DNA of 49,171 nucleotides from an uncultured Candidatus Pelagibacter sp. (GCA_905612495.1 CAJQSF010000014.1:1-49171), one strand, 5' to 3'; counted from the stretch's first letter, positions 33,947 to 43,038 are shown. Program-made: numbers and translations. The notes: generated from the sequence alone by a model not told the origin.

Positions 33947-34872
33947 ATTGGATTAAAAAAACCCTACGTTTCGGTGAAAAAATAAAAAGAATAATTAAAA
34001 AACGTGCAAGCAAAGAAGAAATTGCTAATAGTGATTGGACATCTTGTTGTAAAGGTCCAATTTTAAAAAAGGATTTGGAAGATAATTTGTGGGTTTGCCT
34101 ATCTTGTAATAAGCATCACAGAATAAATCCACGTCAAAGATTTGATGTTATTTTTGGTAAAAATAATTATGAAGTTTTAAAAACTCCAATTCCTCAGGAT
34201 GACCCTTTAAATTGGAGTGACTCTAAATCATACAAAGATAGGTTGAAAGCTGCTAGAAAAAAAACAGGTATGAACTGTGGAATGATGGTGATCAACACTA
34301 ATATTCATACTATAAAAATTACTGCTATTGCCTCAGATTTTGATTTTATAGGTGGCTCAATTGGTGCAGCGGAAGGTGAAGCTTTCTTATATGGAATTCA
34401 GCATGCTATTGAAAATGAACAACCTTTTGTAGTTTTCACTGCAGGTGGTGGAATGAGAATGATGGAGTCGTTAATCTCACTTTCACAAATGACCAGAACT
34501 ACTTTAGCAATTAATGAACTTAAAAAGCATAACCTTCCTTACATTGTTGTGTTAACAGATCCAACTGCAGGTGGTATTACAGCATCCTATGCAATGCTTG
34601 GTGATATTCATTTAGCCGAACCTGGGGCCCTGATAGCTTTTGCAGGAGCTCGTGTGATTCAAGGAACTGTTAGAGAAGAATTGCCTGATGGCTTTCAAAG
34701 AAGTGAATATGTTGAAAAAACGGGATTTGTAGATTTAATTGTTGAAAGAAAAGACCTTAGAGAAAAATTAGGCACATTATTATCAATATTGTTAAAGAAA
34801 AATTCTGCTATAAATTCATCAGAAAATGAAACTTCAGAAGATAGTAGAACGCTTACAAAAGCTGCATCCTAA
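33943..34872 (+). CDS. accD: Acetyl-CoA carboxylase carboxyltransferase beta subunit
   Basis: Partner of AccA (10480-11586). The 309 residues contain FTAGGGMRMMESLISLSQM, LTDPTAGGITASYAMLGDI and the AFAGARVIQGTVREELPDGFQ block. The N-terminal zinc ribbon is odd: the first knuckle is WTSCCKGP (Cys35, Cys36) where CxxC is expected, two residues short, while the second, VCLSC (Cys52, Cys55), is normal. The tail is low-complexity and overlaps folC by 47 bp; trpA overlaps its start by 4 bp. The trpA-accD-folC order is standard. Confidence 0.95.
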   Translation: MNWIKKTLRFGEKIKRIIKKRASKEEIANSDWTSCCKGPILKKDLEDNLWVCLSCNKHHRINPRQRFDVIFGKNNYEVLKTPIPQDDPLNWSDSKSYKDRLKAARKKTGMNCGMMVINTNIHTIKITAIASDFDFIGGSIGAAEGEAFLYGIQHAIENEQPFVVFTAGGGMRMMESLISLSQMTRTTLAINELKKHNLPYIVVLTDPTAGGITASYAMLGDIHLAEPGALIAFAGARVIQGTVREELPDGFQRSEYVEKTGFVDLIVERKDLREKLGTLLSILLKKNSAINSSENETSEDSRTLTKAAS

Positions 34873-36094
34873 GGAAATAGATCTAAGCCTAGATCGAACT
34901 AGAAATCTTTTAGAAAAACTAGGAAATCCTCAAGATCAGATTACTTGTATTTCAATTGTTGGAACCAACGGTAAATTTTCAACAATCCAAGCTCTTTATG
35001 CAATTTTAAAAGCAGCAGATTACAAATGCAATATTTATACAAGTCCACACATCCAAAAGATTAATGAACGATTTGTCTTTAATAACAAACCTTTAACAGA
35101 TGTTGAATTGGCCAATCTTTTTAACGAGATAGAGGAGGCAAATAATGAAACACAAATTACTTTCTTTGAAATTTTAACTGTTGCGTACCTTCATTATGCT
35201 AGAAAATACCCTGAAAACATTAACTTAATTGAGTCAGGCCTATTTCATAGATTTGATGCAACCAATATATTAAAGAAGAACTTGGCGAGTATTGTGACAG
35301 CGATTGGTCTTGACCATTTAGATTGGCTTCCAAAAAAAGAGCAGACAGTTGAAAAAATCATATTTGAAAAAACATCCACTTTACTAAATTCCAAAATCAT
35401 TGTTGCAAAACAAAGCACAAATGAAATTAGCAAAAGTATTGAAAATACAATTAAAGATAACTCTTCTAAAAAAATAATCTTTAATATAAATTACAGTTTC
35501 ATTTTAAAAGAAAATGATTTCTTTTATTTTGAGGATGAGTTTGGTGGTTTAAAACTTCCAAAACCAAATTTACCTGGCGAATTTCAATTAGAGAATGTCT
35601 CTACTGCGATTGCAACCGCAAGACAACTGACAGATTACAAAATAACTGACGAACATATTAAGAGTGGTATTACTAAAATTGAAAGTATTGCACGACTACA
35701 AGAATTAAAATCTGGAAAACTAAAAGATTTAACTAATGATAATTTACTATTTGTAGATGGCTCTCATAACCCACTTGGTGCAAAAGTATTAAATGAATAT
35801 CTTCAAAGTTTAAATTGTAAAAAACATATTATATTAGGCATGATGGCAAATAAAAATCACAACGAATATATGAGTTACTTTAAGGATATTGAATCTTTAA
35901 CAACAATTGATATTCCAAACCAACCTAATGCAATCAAAGGAAATAAACTTAGAGATAAAATTAAAAATTTTAAAAATACCAATTACGAAAACTCAATTGA
36001 AAATGCTATTAGATCAATTAATCTTAAGGAAAATGATATTATTTTGATTACAGGTTCTTTATATCTTGCAGGAGAAATTTTAAACTTAAATTAG
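34826..36094 (+). CDS. folC: Folylpolyglutamate synthase / dihydrofolate synthase
   Basis: Mur-ligase-fold enzyme that adds glutamate to folates. The 422 residues begin RLQKLHPKEIDLSLDRTRNLL, the family N-terminus, which supports this start although it lies 47 bp inside accD. The P-loop reads VGTNGKFST (Lys50; the normal GKGS has Phe51). The segment usually EVGLGGRLDATN reads ESGLFHRFDATN. SIVTAIGLDHLDWL and DGSHNPLGAKVL are as expected. The catalytic P-loop lysine is present, so activity is likely; the glycine-rich loops are bulkier than usual. It converges on trxA with a 4-bp overlap. Confidence 0.92.
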   Translation: MKLQKIVERLQKLHPKEIDLSLDRTRNLLEKLGNPQDQITCISIVGTNGKFSTIQALYAILKAADYKCNIYTSPHIQKINERFVFNNKPLTDVELANLFNEIEEANNETQITFFEILTVAYLHYARKYPENINLIESGLFHRFDATNILKKNLASIVTAIGLDHLDWLPKKEQTVEKIIFEKTSTLLNSKIIVAKQSTNEISKSIENTIKDNSSKKIIFNINYSFILKENDFFYFEDEFGGLKLPKPNLPGEFQLENVSTAIATARQLTDYKITDEHIKSGITKIESIARLQELKSGKLKDLTNDNLLFVDGSHNPLGAKVLNEYLQSLNCKKHIILGMMANKNHNEYMSYFKDIESLTTIDIPNQPNAIKGNKLRDKIKNFKNTNYENSIENAIRSINLKENDIILITGSLYLAGEILNLN

Positions 36095-36408
36095 ATGTTC
36101 TTATCTAGAAATTCTTTCATGTGGCTTTCTGCAACGCCTCCTACTTTTCTGTCTACCTCAACACCTTTTTTGTAAACAATAACAGTAGGTACACCTCTTA
36201 CGCCAGCAGCAGAACCAGTGTTAATTCCACCATTTTCAATGTCCGCATAATAGAAGCTAGCTTGGTCTTTGTAAGTATCAGATAATTTTTCCATTACTGG
36301 AATTAATGCCTTGCAAGGGGCACACCATTCTGCAGAAAACTGTACTACAGAAACCTCTTCGCTCTTAATTTTTGTTTCAAACTGTTCGTCTTTAAAATCT
36401 ATAAGCAT
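36091..36408 (-). CDS. trxA: Thioredoxin
   Basis: 105-residue thioredoxin with the redox site AEWCAPCK (Cys29, Cys32; the usual WCGPC has Ala for Gly) and the cis-proline segment GVRGVPTVIVYK. No signal peptide, so it is cytoplasmic. The position after folC is the normal alphaproteobacterial one. A 73-bp AT-rich gap upstream separates it from the ExoI-like gene and should hold its promoter. Confidence 0.94.
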   Translation of the reverse strand: MLIDFKDEQFETKIKSEEVSVVQFSAEWCAPCKALIPVMEKLSDTYKDQASFYYADIENGGINTGSAAGVRGVPTVIVYKKGVEVDRKVGGVAESHMKEFLDKNI

Positions 36409-36481
36409 GCTTCATGTATAAATTTTTATTTTATTTATTCAATATGTAAAAAAGGTTTTTTTAAATTAATTCACAGTAGAA

Positions 36482-37909
36482 TTATGCTTGCTCATATTTT
36501 TTCTGTATTCCTTCAACAAATTCATTAATTTCATCTAAAAACTTAAGCTTTTTCTCATCTTTATCGTTGGTGTATCTATCTCTTAAATTATCACATTCAA
36601 AATAAAATTCCTTACATGTCCACCATTTCTCTTTTTCGTCACTTAATATTCTCTCTGCTATCCCTCTTTTTATGGTTTTAAACATGTCTGTTGGCAATGT
36701 TTCTGGTGATTCTTGATAAATTATCTTTTTCCCAAAACTTACCATTCTCTCATCTTCAAATTTATCTAGTAAAATTAATTTGTCCTTCCAAGACGCTGCA
36801 TGCCATTTTGGAAATAACGCTGTATCTTTTTGAGGTGTAAATTTTTTATAAATTGTCTCTTCAGCAAGTAGATCAACCTGTGAATCAAATTGTGCTTTAT
36901 CTTCAGCAGTTTCTCTTAATGCAGTTAAAACATTTTGAGAGAATCTTTCATTATCGTTTACTAATTTTGCACGCTTTTTAATTAAATCAATATCAAGATT
37001 ACAATATGGTTCAGTTTGTAATCCATAACTTGCATCTAAAATTATAGGAGCTTTGTTTGATCTTATAGTTCTTAAAAACTTTAATTTTTTAATAGCAGTT
37101 TTAAGTTCTGAAATTGACATATCAAATAATGGAATTGGATCAATTTTAAGATCAAATGCTTGGCCCCATTGATAAACTGGATGAATACAATGCTTAGGGT
37201 GAAGTGGAGCAACTACAAATCTATAATTTTTTCCAAAATGATATTCAGCTAATGTAAATATCTTCTCAGTTTTAAATATTGTTTCTGTGTCATTCTTGTT
37301 TGCTGTTCTTAAAAAAGTATCCCATGTTTGAGGTTGATTTTTTTTAATTAAACCTAAAACTTTGACAGTTAGCTCTGCGTCAAATAAAGCTGAGTGAGCC
37401 CCACTAGATTCGAAGCCATTCATTCTAGCTAATGATTCTAGTTTCATTACTGCATTACCTTTTGCATTTATTTCTGTTTTTACTACACTCTCATCAACAG
37501 CATGTGCTCCTCTTGCTATGTTTAATCCATCATGTCTTTTGTTTGGTGTGGCATTTGTAATATATGGATATCTAATTCCTCTAAAAAATTCGTTTCTTAT
37601 CATCTCGTCATCAAAACCAATATTTGACCAACCCATAAATATTGCTGGGCTCCACTTTTTAAATACCGCTTCTAATTGAGATAACATTTGATAATGACTT
37701 AGATTTCCTTTGGTTAATAAATCAACACTAGTTTTATTCACTATTAAGGCCATTGCTTGAGGCACTTCTCCTTCTGGTAACCTGCATCTAAAATTAAATC
37801 TGTCTAATTCTTTAAAGTTTGCATCAACTAAAACACCACCTACTTCAATAATACTCCCCCATGAAGTGTTTGCACTGCTAGATTCTATATCCCATATTGC
37901 TAAATTCAT
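36482..37909 (-). CDS. sbcB: Exonuclease I-like 3'-5' single-strand DNA exonuclease
   Basis: 475-residue protein with a DEDDh exonuclease domain: AIWDIESSS (Asp7, Glu9), MGWSNIGFDDEMIRNEFF (Exo II Asp) and SSGAHSALFDAELT (Exo III His and Asp). The C-terminal half, with KNQPQTWDTFLRTANKND and LFDMSISEL, follows the E. coli ExoI pattern rather than DnaQ alone. The usual DYET reads DIES. The stop of the PD-(D/E)XK gene is one base upstream, so the two are coupled. With the RmuC gene it forms a three-gene nuclease run placed after trxA, where addA-addB normally lies in alphaproteobacteria. Confidence 0.82.
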   Translation of the reverse strand: MNLAIWDIESSSANTSWGSIIEVGGVLVDANFKELDRFNFRCRLPEGEVPQAMALIVNKTSVDLLTKGNLSHYQMLSQLEAVFKKWSPAIFMGWSNIGFDDEMIRNEFFRGIRYPYITNATPNKRHDGLNIARGAHAVDESVVKTEINAKGNAVMKLESLARMNGFESSGAHSALFDAELTVKVLGLIKKNQPQTWDTFLRTANKNDTETIFKTEKIFTLAEYHFGKNYRFVVAPLHPKHCIHPVYQWGQAFDLKIDPIPLFDMSISELKTAIKKLKFLRTIRSNKAPIILDASYGLQTEPYCNLDIDLIKKRAKLVNDNERFSQNVLTALRETAEDKAQFDSQVDLLAEETIYKKFTPQKDTALFPKWHAASWKDKLILLDKFEDERMVSFGKKIIYQESPETLPTDMFKTIKRGIAERILSDEKEKWWTCKEFYFECDNLRDRYTNDKDEKKLKFLDEINEFVEGIQKKYEQA

Positions 37910-37910
37910 A

Positions 37911-38597
37911 TTAATTCATATTCCTTTGGTGATAAAATTGTTCAACTTTTTCTAAAAACTTGTTTTGATATTCTTCTAATTTTTTGCCTTGAATTCTGAA
38001 GTCTTGGAATAAATTATCTACAGTACAAAGTAAAACAATTCCTTGGGTTATTTTTGAATTGTGTACAACGTTGTGAGCTAATGAATATGCCCCTAATTGA
38101 AGGTAATAATCCTCAATCCACTCCTCTTTTTTGGGTTTGTTTGATTGTTTAAAATCTATAATAGTTTCTTGCCCTTCATACACACCTACTGCATCGCATG
38201 TTCCGGCATATTTTCCAGGATAATATAAAGTTGCTTCAGTTCCCCAAATTTCTGACAGTTTATTTTTAATTCCTTGCTCAATAATTTCATCAGCCATTTT
38301 TTTAGATTTATTTTCTATTTCTAATAATTCTAGATTTAACTGGCCTAATAAATATTTTTCTAGAAAGCCATGCATTGATGTTCCTCTGCTTGAGGCATCG
38401 TTTTTAATTCTATTTGCTTCGGCAGCTCCCACTCGTGCTTTCCAGTTTGCAAGGGATGCTTTTTTTTCTTCACTTTGCGTTGCTTGTAATATGGATGTGA
38501 CTGATGGAAGTTTTTGTTGGTTAACAGCATACATTCTTGAGCCACTAACCATTGATCTCATAGATTTTGGATATGAAAATTTATTATTCCACTGCAT
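37911..38597 (-). CDS. PD-(D/E)XK exonuclease, MGME1/phage type
   Basis: 228-residue nuclease. The core reads GTEATLYYPGKYAGTCDAVG (Glu121, Asp135), IIDFKQSNKPKKEEW (Asp148, Lys150) and YYLQLGAYSLAH (Gln167), the motif order of the PD-(D/E)XK fold as found in mitochondrial MGME1 and in phage exonucleases. The N-terminal part with LPSVTSILQATQSEEKKASLANW is also typical of that branch. Its stop is one base from the ExoI-like start, and it lies 35 bp after rmuC. Single-strand DNA end-trimming is the likely activity. Homologues occur in marine phages, so a phage origin is possible. Confidence 0.82.
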   Translation of the reverse strand: MQWNNKFSYPKSMRSMVSGSRMYAVNQQKLPSVTSILQATQSEEKKASLANWKARVGAAEANRIKNDASSRGTSMHGFLEKYLLGQLNLELLEIENKSKKMADEIIEQGIKNKLSEIWGTEATLYYPGKYAGTCDAVGVYEGQETIIDFKQSNKPKKEEWIEDYYLQLGAYSLAHNVVHNSKITQGIVLLCTVDNLFQDFRIQGKKLEEYQNKFLEKVEQFYHQRNMN

Positions 38598-38632
38598 ATT
38601 TATCTTATAATCATTATTGAAGAGAAAAAAAA

Positions 38633-39730
38633 TTAATTTTTTGCCTGTTTTGAGTGATCAATAAATTTTTCTACATTTTCTGTTTGAACAGCCTTTTCAA
38701 CTTGCTCGGGATCTTTAATATTTTCCAGGCTTCTAGTAATTGATCTTGCATCTGTTCCAAATTTATCGACAACTGTCATTGCTTCTTCTAATTTTTTTCT
38801 AAGAGAAATTATATTATCAAAATGTTTTCCAAATCTTGAGCTAATTGTTTTTAAATGATCATAGATTTCTGTAGCACCCTTTTGAACTTTTAAAGATTGA
38901 AAACCCATGTGCAAAGATTGTAAGTAAGCTGAAAGAGTATTAGGGCCACAGATTACAATTTTATATTTTTTCATTAATTCTTGAGTTAATAATTCTTTAG
39001 TAGTTGGATCTTGGTATTCAGTTAATTCTTTATATAAACTCTCAGTTGGTGCATAAACAATTGCAAAATCTGTAGTTTTTGGTGGCACTATGTATTTTTC
39101 GTTAACACTTTTAGCTTTAGCTTTAAATGCAGCAGCTAATTTTGCTCTTGCATCTGCAACAGCTTTTTTATTATCATCATCATAACCGTCAGTAATTGCT
39201 TTAAATTTTTCTACTGGGAAATGTGAGTCTACGGGTACCATTACATCACCTTGAAGTTTGATTGCAAATTCTACATTTTCACCCGTATCTTCTTTCATCT
39301 TAACGTTAGTCTGAAATTGTGAAGCAGGTAATAGGTCCTTGATTAGGGCATCTAATGAAAACTCTGCAAGAGTTCCATATTTTTTAACACCCGCTAAAAT
39401 CTTAGTTATGCCCTCTTGGCTTTTATTTAATAATTCGACCTGACTATTGAAGTTTCCTACTTTTTCATCAACTTTTGTTAAAGCTTCAGTCATATCTTTA
39501 GTCACCCCAGTTGATAGGTTATTAAATGAAGTCGACATAGAACCTAGTGAAGTATTAATCGTAGTATTTAAGGTATCTTTTAATGAAGTAATTTCTGTTT
39601 TTAAATTAGCTATTTCCTCAGCTCCTTTATTTTCATTATCATCTTTAGGCTTAGATCTTAAGTTTAGATACAGAATGCCTGAAGTTGCGCCAAGTAATAA
39701 AACTAATAAAGTTAATAAGATACTATCCAT
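38633..39730 (-). CDS. rmuC: RmuC family DNA recombination protein
   Basis: 365 residues: an N-terminal membrane helix (about 4-22, ILLTLLVLLLGATSGILYLNL), a predicted coiled-coil region of about 90 residues rich in Thr/Ser/Asn, then the RmuC domain (about 130-330) with VMVPVDSHFPVEKF, YIVPPKTTDFAIVYAPTESLY and ICGPNTLSAYLQSLHMGFQSL. RmuC proteins limit recombination at inverted repeats and carry a restriction-endonuclease-like fold. It is first in the run with the PD-(D/E)XK and ExoI-like genes, which supports a shared DNA-end role. Confidence 0.9.
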   Translation of the reverse strand: MDSILLTLLVLLLGATSGILYLNLRSKPKDDNENKGAEEIANLKTEITSLKDTLNTTINTSLGSMSTSFNNLSTGVTKDMTEALTKVDEKVGNFNSQVELLNKSQEGITKILAGVKKYGTLAEFSLDALIKDLLPASQFQTNVKMKEDTGENVEFAIKLQGDVMVPVDSHFPVEKFKAITDGYDDDNKKAVADARAKLAAAFKAKAKSVNEKYIVPPKTTDFAIVYAPTESLYKELTEYQDPTTKELLTQELMKKYKIVICGPNTLSAYLQSLHMGFQSLKVQKGATEIYDHLKTISSRFGKHFDNIISLRKKLEEAMTVVDKFGTDARSITRSLENIKDPEQVEKAVQTENVEKFIDHSKQAKN

Positions 39731-39795
39731 GATTCTATTTTTCTATTTTATAGTAAAAATTTGATTAATATATTTAATTATTTACAAGTGTCTTT

Positions 39796-39927
39796 ATGGA
39801 ATTAATCTTAATACTAAAAATACTCTTTATAGTTGGGGCTTTAGTTGCTCTTTATGCTGTATTAAGAAATCTAGATATTATTAAGATTATCTTAGTTTAT
39901 TTTAAAGACTTAATTCTTAGAAAATAA
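39796..39927 (+). CDS. Putative 43-residue single-span membrane protein
   Basis: Open frame between divergent-looking rmuC and hisG, on the opposite strand to both. It begins MELILILKILFIVGALVALY, a clear hydrophobic helix, followed by an amphipathic segment (NLDIIKIILVYFKDLILRK). It overlaps the 3' end of hisG by 18 bp. No strong ribosome site is seen. It uses most of an otherwise unexplained 179-bp gap, which is notable in so compact a genome, but it may still be chance. Confidence 0.4.
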   Translation: MELILILKILFIVGALVALYAVLRNLDIIKIILVYFKDLILRK

Positions 39928-40602
39928 TTTAACTAATTTTTTAACAGCACTGTTTTTTGAAGCAGATTTAGAAATCATCATACAAGCTTCAGATTTTAAT
40001 ATTTCACCATCTTTAAGTATTCGAAGATTATTGGCTCTTAAAGTTTCCCCAGTTGAAGTAATATCAGTTACAATCTCAGAGGAACCAGTAAAAGGATAAG
40101 CTTCCGTTGCACCAAGGCTACTAACAAGTTTAAATTGAGTAACACCTTTAGAAAATAAAAACTCTCTTGTTAAATTTGGATATTTTGTTGCAACTCTTAA
40201 TCTTTTCTTATTTTTATCTTTAAATTCAAAAGCAATTTCCTCTAAATCTGCAACTGTTTGAACATCAATCCAAGGATCAGGAATAGCCACAACTAAAGTT
40301 GCCTTGCCAAATCCATACTTCTTAACAACATTAATTTTATTTTGAATATTAATTTCACTTTCTTTTAATAAATCATATCCAGAAAAACCAAGATCTAAAG
40401 AACCATCCCCAAGTCTCTCAACTATCTCTCTTGCATGTAAATATAATGTCTTAACATTAGATAAGTTTTTAACAGATCCTAATAAATCTCTTTCTCCTCT
40501 TTCAGATACTAAATTTAATTTATTCTTTTTGAAGATTTTTAATATGTCCTTTCTAAGTCTGCCTTTACTTGGAATTCCAATATTAATTATATTCTTCATC
40601 AT
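39910..40602 (-). CDS. hisG: ATP phosphoribosyltransferase, short form
   Basis: First enzyme of histidine synthesis. At 230 residues it is the short HisG that lacks the regulatory domain and needs HisZ, which is encoded directly upstream. Motifs are GIPSKGRLRKDILKIF, the DLGFSGYDLLKE segment and the phosphate loop region VTDITSTGETLRANNL. The ATG overlaps the hisZ stop by one base. Feedback by histidine would act through the HisG-HisZ complex. Confidence 0.95.
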   Translation of the reverse strand: MMKNIINIGIPSKGRLRKDILKIFKKNKLNLVSERGERDLLGSVKNLSNVKTLYLHAREIVERLGDGSLDLGFSGYDLLKESEINIQNKINVVKKYGFGKATLVVAIPDPWIDVQTVADLEEIAFEFKDKNKKRLRVATKYPNLTREFLFSKGVTQFKLVSSLGATEAYPFTGSSEIVTDITSTGETLRANNLRILKDGEILKSEACMMISKSASKNSAVKKLVKLFSKN

Positions 40603-41654
40603 TATGAATTTAAATTTAAAGCAGCTCCTACTGCTGGAACTTGTTTTTTTGATCCAAGATCTGAAATTAATTTGTCGTATCGTCCACCATTAATTATATT
40701 AATATTTTTGGATTTAGACTTGATATCAATTTTAAACACCATGCCCGTATAATATTCTAGCTGACGTCCAAAAGAAGCTGAAAACTCTACATTTAATTTT
40801 TGAATTTTATTTAATGAAGTTGGAAAATATTTTTGATCCACGACTAGGTTAATCTTATTTTTTTTAAAAAAGGTATTTAATTTCTCAGCTGCTTGATTTA
40901 TTGGGCAATTAATTTTTAAAAATTCTTTAATAATTTTTGAAACATTTTTACCCCTACTTGCTCTTCTTGGATCTTTAATTTTATTATTAAATCTCTTTAA
41001 AATTTCCTCAATAGATCGTCCTGCAACTATTGTTTGCTGATTATCTTTTAGCATTTTTAAATATCTTTTTTTATCTACCTCAACAATCGTTGGATCAACA
41101 TCAGAATTAGTCTCTAATCTTTTTAATAAATCATTAAAATAACCTTCTCTCCAAAAATGTCTTGAAAGTCTAAGTTTCCATCGTTTTGGGATATCAAGCT
41201 TTGAAATCAGTAAGTTGAAAATCTCAACATTTCCAATCTTCAAAGTTCCCTTTGTATAGTTTAAATTTGATAAAGATTTTAAAGCAGTATTAATAATTTC
41301 TTTGTCATCATTTTTTTCATCTTTAGAACCAATTATTTCAAAGCCAACTTGATTTCTAATAATAGAATCTTTTTTGTTATTTGATTTTCTGTATGCCTGA
41401 CCACTATAAAATATCTTCTCTTTACCCTTTAGTTTATTCTCTAAGTACCTTAAGCACGATGCAATAGTTAGATCGGGTCTAAGACATAGCTCACTGCCAT
41501 TTTGATCAATAAATGAGAAGATATACTTCCTAAAACTTTCTCCTGACCTTTGCACAATATGATTAGCCTCAATTACCGAAGGTAAATCAATGTACTTAAA
41601 CCCTTTAGATTTTACCGATCTAAGAATTTTTTCAGATAAATTTTTTGATTTCAT
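40602..41654 (-). CDS. hisZ: ATP phosphoribosyltransferase regulatory subunit
   Basis: HisZ is a catalytically inactive paralogue of histidyl-tRNA synthetase that activates short HisG. I take the ATG at 41654 (350 residues); a TTG one codon earlier is also open. Class II synthetase features are CLRPDLTIASCLRYL (motif 2-like) and INGGRYDKLISDLG. It starts 23 bp inside hisS and shares one base with hisG, so hisS-hisZ-hisG should be one unit. Confidence 0.93.
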   Translation of the reverse strand: MKSKNLSEKILRSVKSKGFKYIDLPSVIEANHIVQRSGESFRKYIFSFIDQNGSELCLRPDLTIASCLRYLENKLKGKEKIFYSGQAYRKSNNKKDSIIRNQVGFEIIGSKDEKNDDKEIINTALKSLSNLNYTKGTLKIGNVEIFNLLISKLDIPKRWKLRLSRHFWREGYFNDLLKRLETNSDVDPTIVEVDKKRYLKMLKDNQQTIVAGRSIEEILKRFNNKIKDPRRASRGKNVSKIIKEFLKINCPINQAAEKLNTFFKKNKINLVVDQKYFPTSLNKIQKLNVEFSASFGRQLEYYTGMVFKIDIKSKSKNINIINGGRYDKLISDLGSKKQVPAVGAALNLNS

Positions 41655-43029
41655 CAATTAAGTTCTCTTTTGGAAATGTAACTTGATTATTTTCACCCTT
41701 AACCCCTAAAAGATTTTTTAAAGTAATCGTATTATCTTTAAATTCATTCTCACCACAAATCACTGCAATAGGACACTGTTTTTTATTAGCATAGGTTAAT
41801 TGTTTTCCAAGATTTTTTTTACTATCTAAAAATATTTCAGAATTAATATTGTTATCTCGTAAAAGTTTTAAAATCTTATAATAATCTTTTAAATATTTTT
41901 CATCCATTACGCAGACAATTACTGGTTTTTTCTCGTCTATTTTTATTTGATCTAATTGTAACATTGCAAATAATAATCGATCAACTCCAATGCTCATTCC
42001 AGTTCCTGGTATATCAACTCCCTTAAATCTTGAGATTAATTTGTTATATTGTCCACCTGAACAGATACTTCCAATATCAACCTCTTTACCTTTGTTGTTT
42101 GTTGCTTTGAAGTTCAAGTTTGTTTCAACACAAAACCCATCATAATAAGCAAGGCCTCTAACAATAGTAAAATTAGTCTTTATCTGATCTAGATAATCAC
42201 CATAACTTACAACTTCTAATAAATTCTCTAACTCTTTAATTCCTTCTTGAGATAGTGGATTTTTTAAATTTTCTTTTAATTCCTTTAAATCTTTTACTTT
42301 TAAAAAATTAATAATTTGTGAAGCTTCATCATCAGTTAAGTCAGCACCTTTAGTAACCGCCCCACTAACGTCTACTCTTTCTTTTTTTAATAAATCTTCA
42401 ACTCCTCTTAATCCAAAACCAGGTTTATCTAGCTTATCAATAGCTCTCATAACTTTTATTTCTTTGTCTTCAGATATTTTAAGATCTTCAATTAACCCTT
42501 GAACAATTTTTCTATTACTAATGTTAATTACAAACTGGTCTTTATTTAATCCACAAGAAAGGAGTGTACTTGCAATTAAATTGCATAGTTCTGCATTTGC
42601 CTGTGCTGGGTTAACGTTACCAATAATATCACAATCTGCTTGAGTGAACTCACGATACCTCGCATTGCCTCCTTTTTCATTTCTAAATACATTTTGGATT
42701 GCATATCTTTTATAAGGTAAGGGTAATTCTTGATTATTTTGTGCAACAAATCTAGCTAATGGACTTGATAAATCATATCGAAGAGTAATACTTTTTTCAC
42801 CGTCCTTAAATGAGAATACATCTGACATAGGATTACTATCATCATCTGCCAGAAATGATCCTATATTTTCACTAATTTCAAATGATGGAGTTTCAAGTGG
42901 TTCAAAACCAAACTTTACAAAATTATTCTCAATAATATTAATTAACTTTTTCTTAAGAATTAATTTCTTATTCCATCTATCTTCAAATCCTGAGGGTAAC
43001 CCAGGAATTAATTTATTTTCTTTATTCAT
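41632..43029 (-). CDS. hisS: Histidyl-tRNA synthetase (alphaproteobacterial type)
   Basis: Charges tRNA-His. I place the start at 43029 (MNKENKLIPGLPSGFED, 465 residues); the frame stays open to 43062, but those codons lie in the tRNA-His gene. Motifs are LRYDLSSPLARFV and FRNEKGGNARYREFTQADCDIIG (motif 2), RGLAYYDGFCVE and SICSGGQYNKLI (His binding), and GMSIGVDRLL (motif 3). The nearby tRNA-His lacks G-1 and has A73, which suits the divergent HisRS clade reported in alphaproteobacteria. The start is only about 10 bp from the tRNA 3' end. Confidence 0.95.
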   Translation of the reverse strand: MNKENKLIPGLPSGFEDRWNKKLILKKKLINIIENNFVKFGFEPLETPSFEISENIGSFLADDDSNPMSDVFSFKDGEKSITLRYDLSSPLARFVAQNNQELPLPYKRYAIQNVFRNEKGGNARYREFTQADCDIIGNVNPAQANAELCNLIASTLLSCGLNKDQFVINISNRKIVQGLIEDLKISEDKEIKVMRAIDKLDKPGFGLRGVEDLLKKERVDVSGAVTKGADLTDDEASQIINFLKVKDLKELKENLKNPLSQEGIKELENLLEVVSYGDYLDQIKTNFTIVRGLAYYDGFCVETNLNFKATNNKGKEVDIGSICSGGQYNKLISRFKGVDIPGTGMSIGVDRLLFAMLQLDQIKIDEKKPVIVCVMDEKYLKDYYKILKLLRDNNINSEIFLDSKKNLGKQLTYANKKQCPIAVICGENEFKDNTITLKNLLGVKGENNQVTFPKENLIDEIKKFI

Positions 43030-43038
43030 TTTTTTTGG

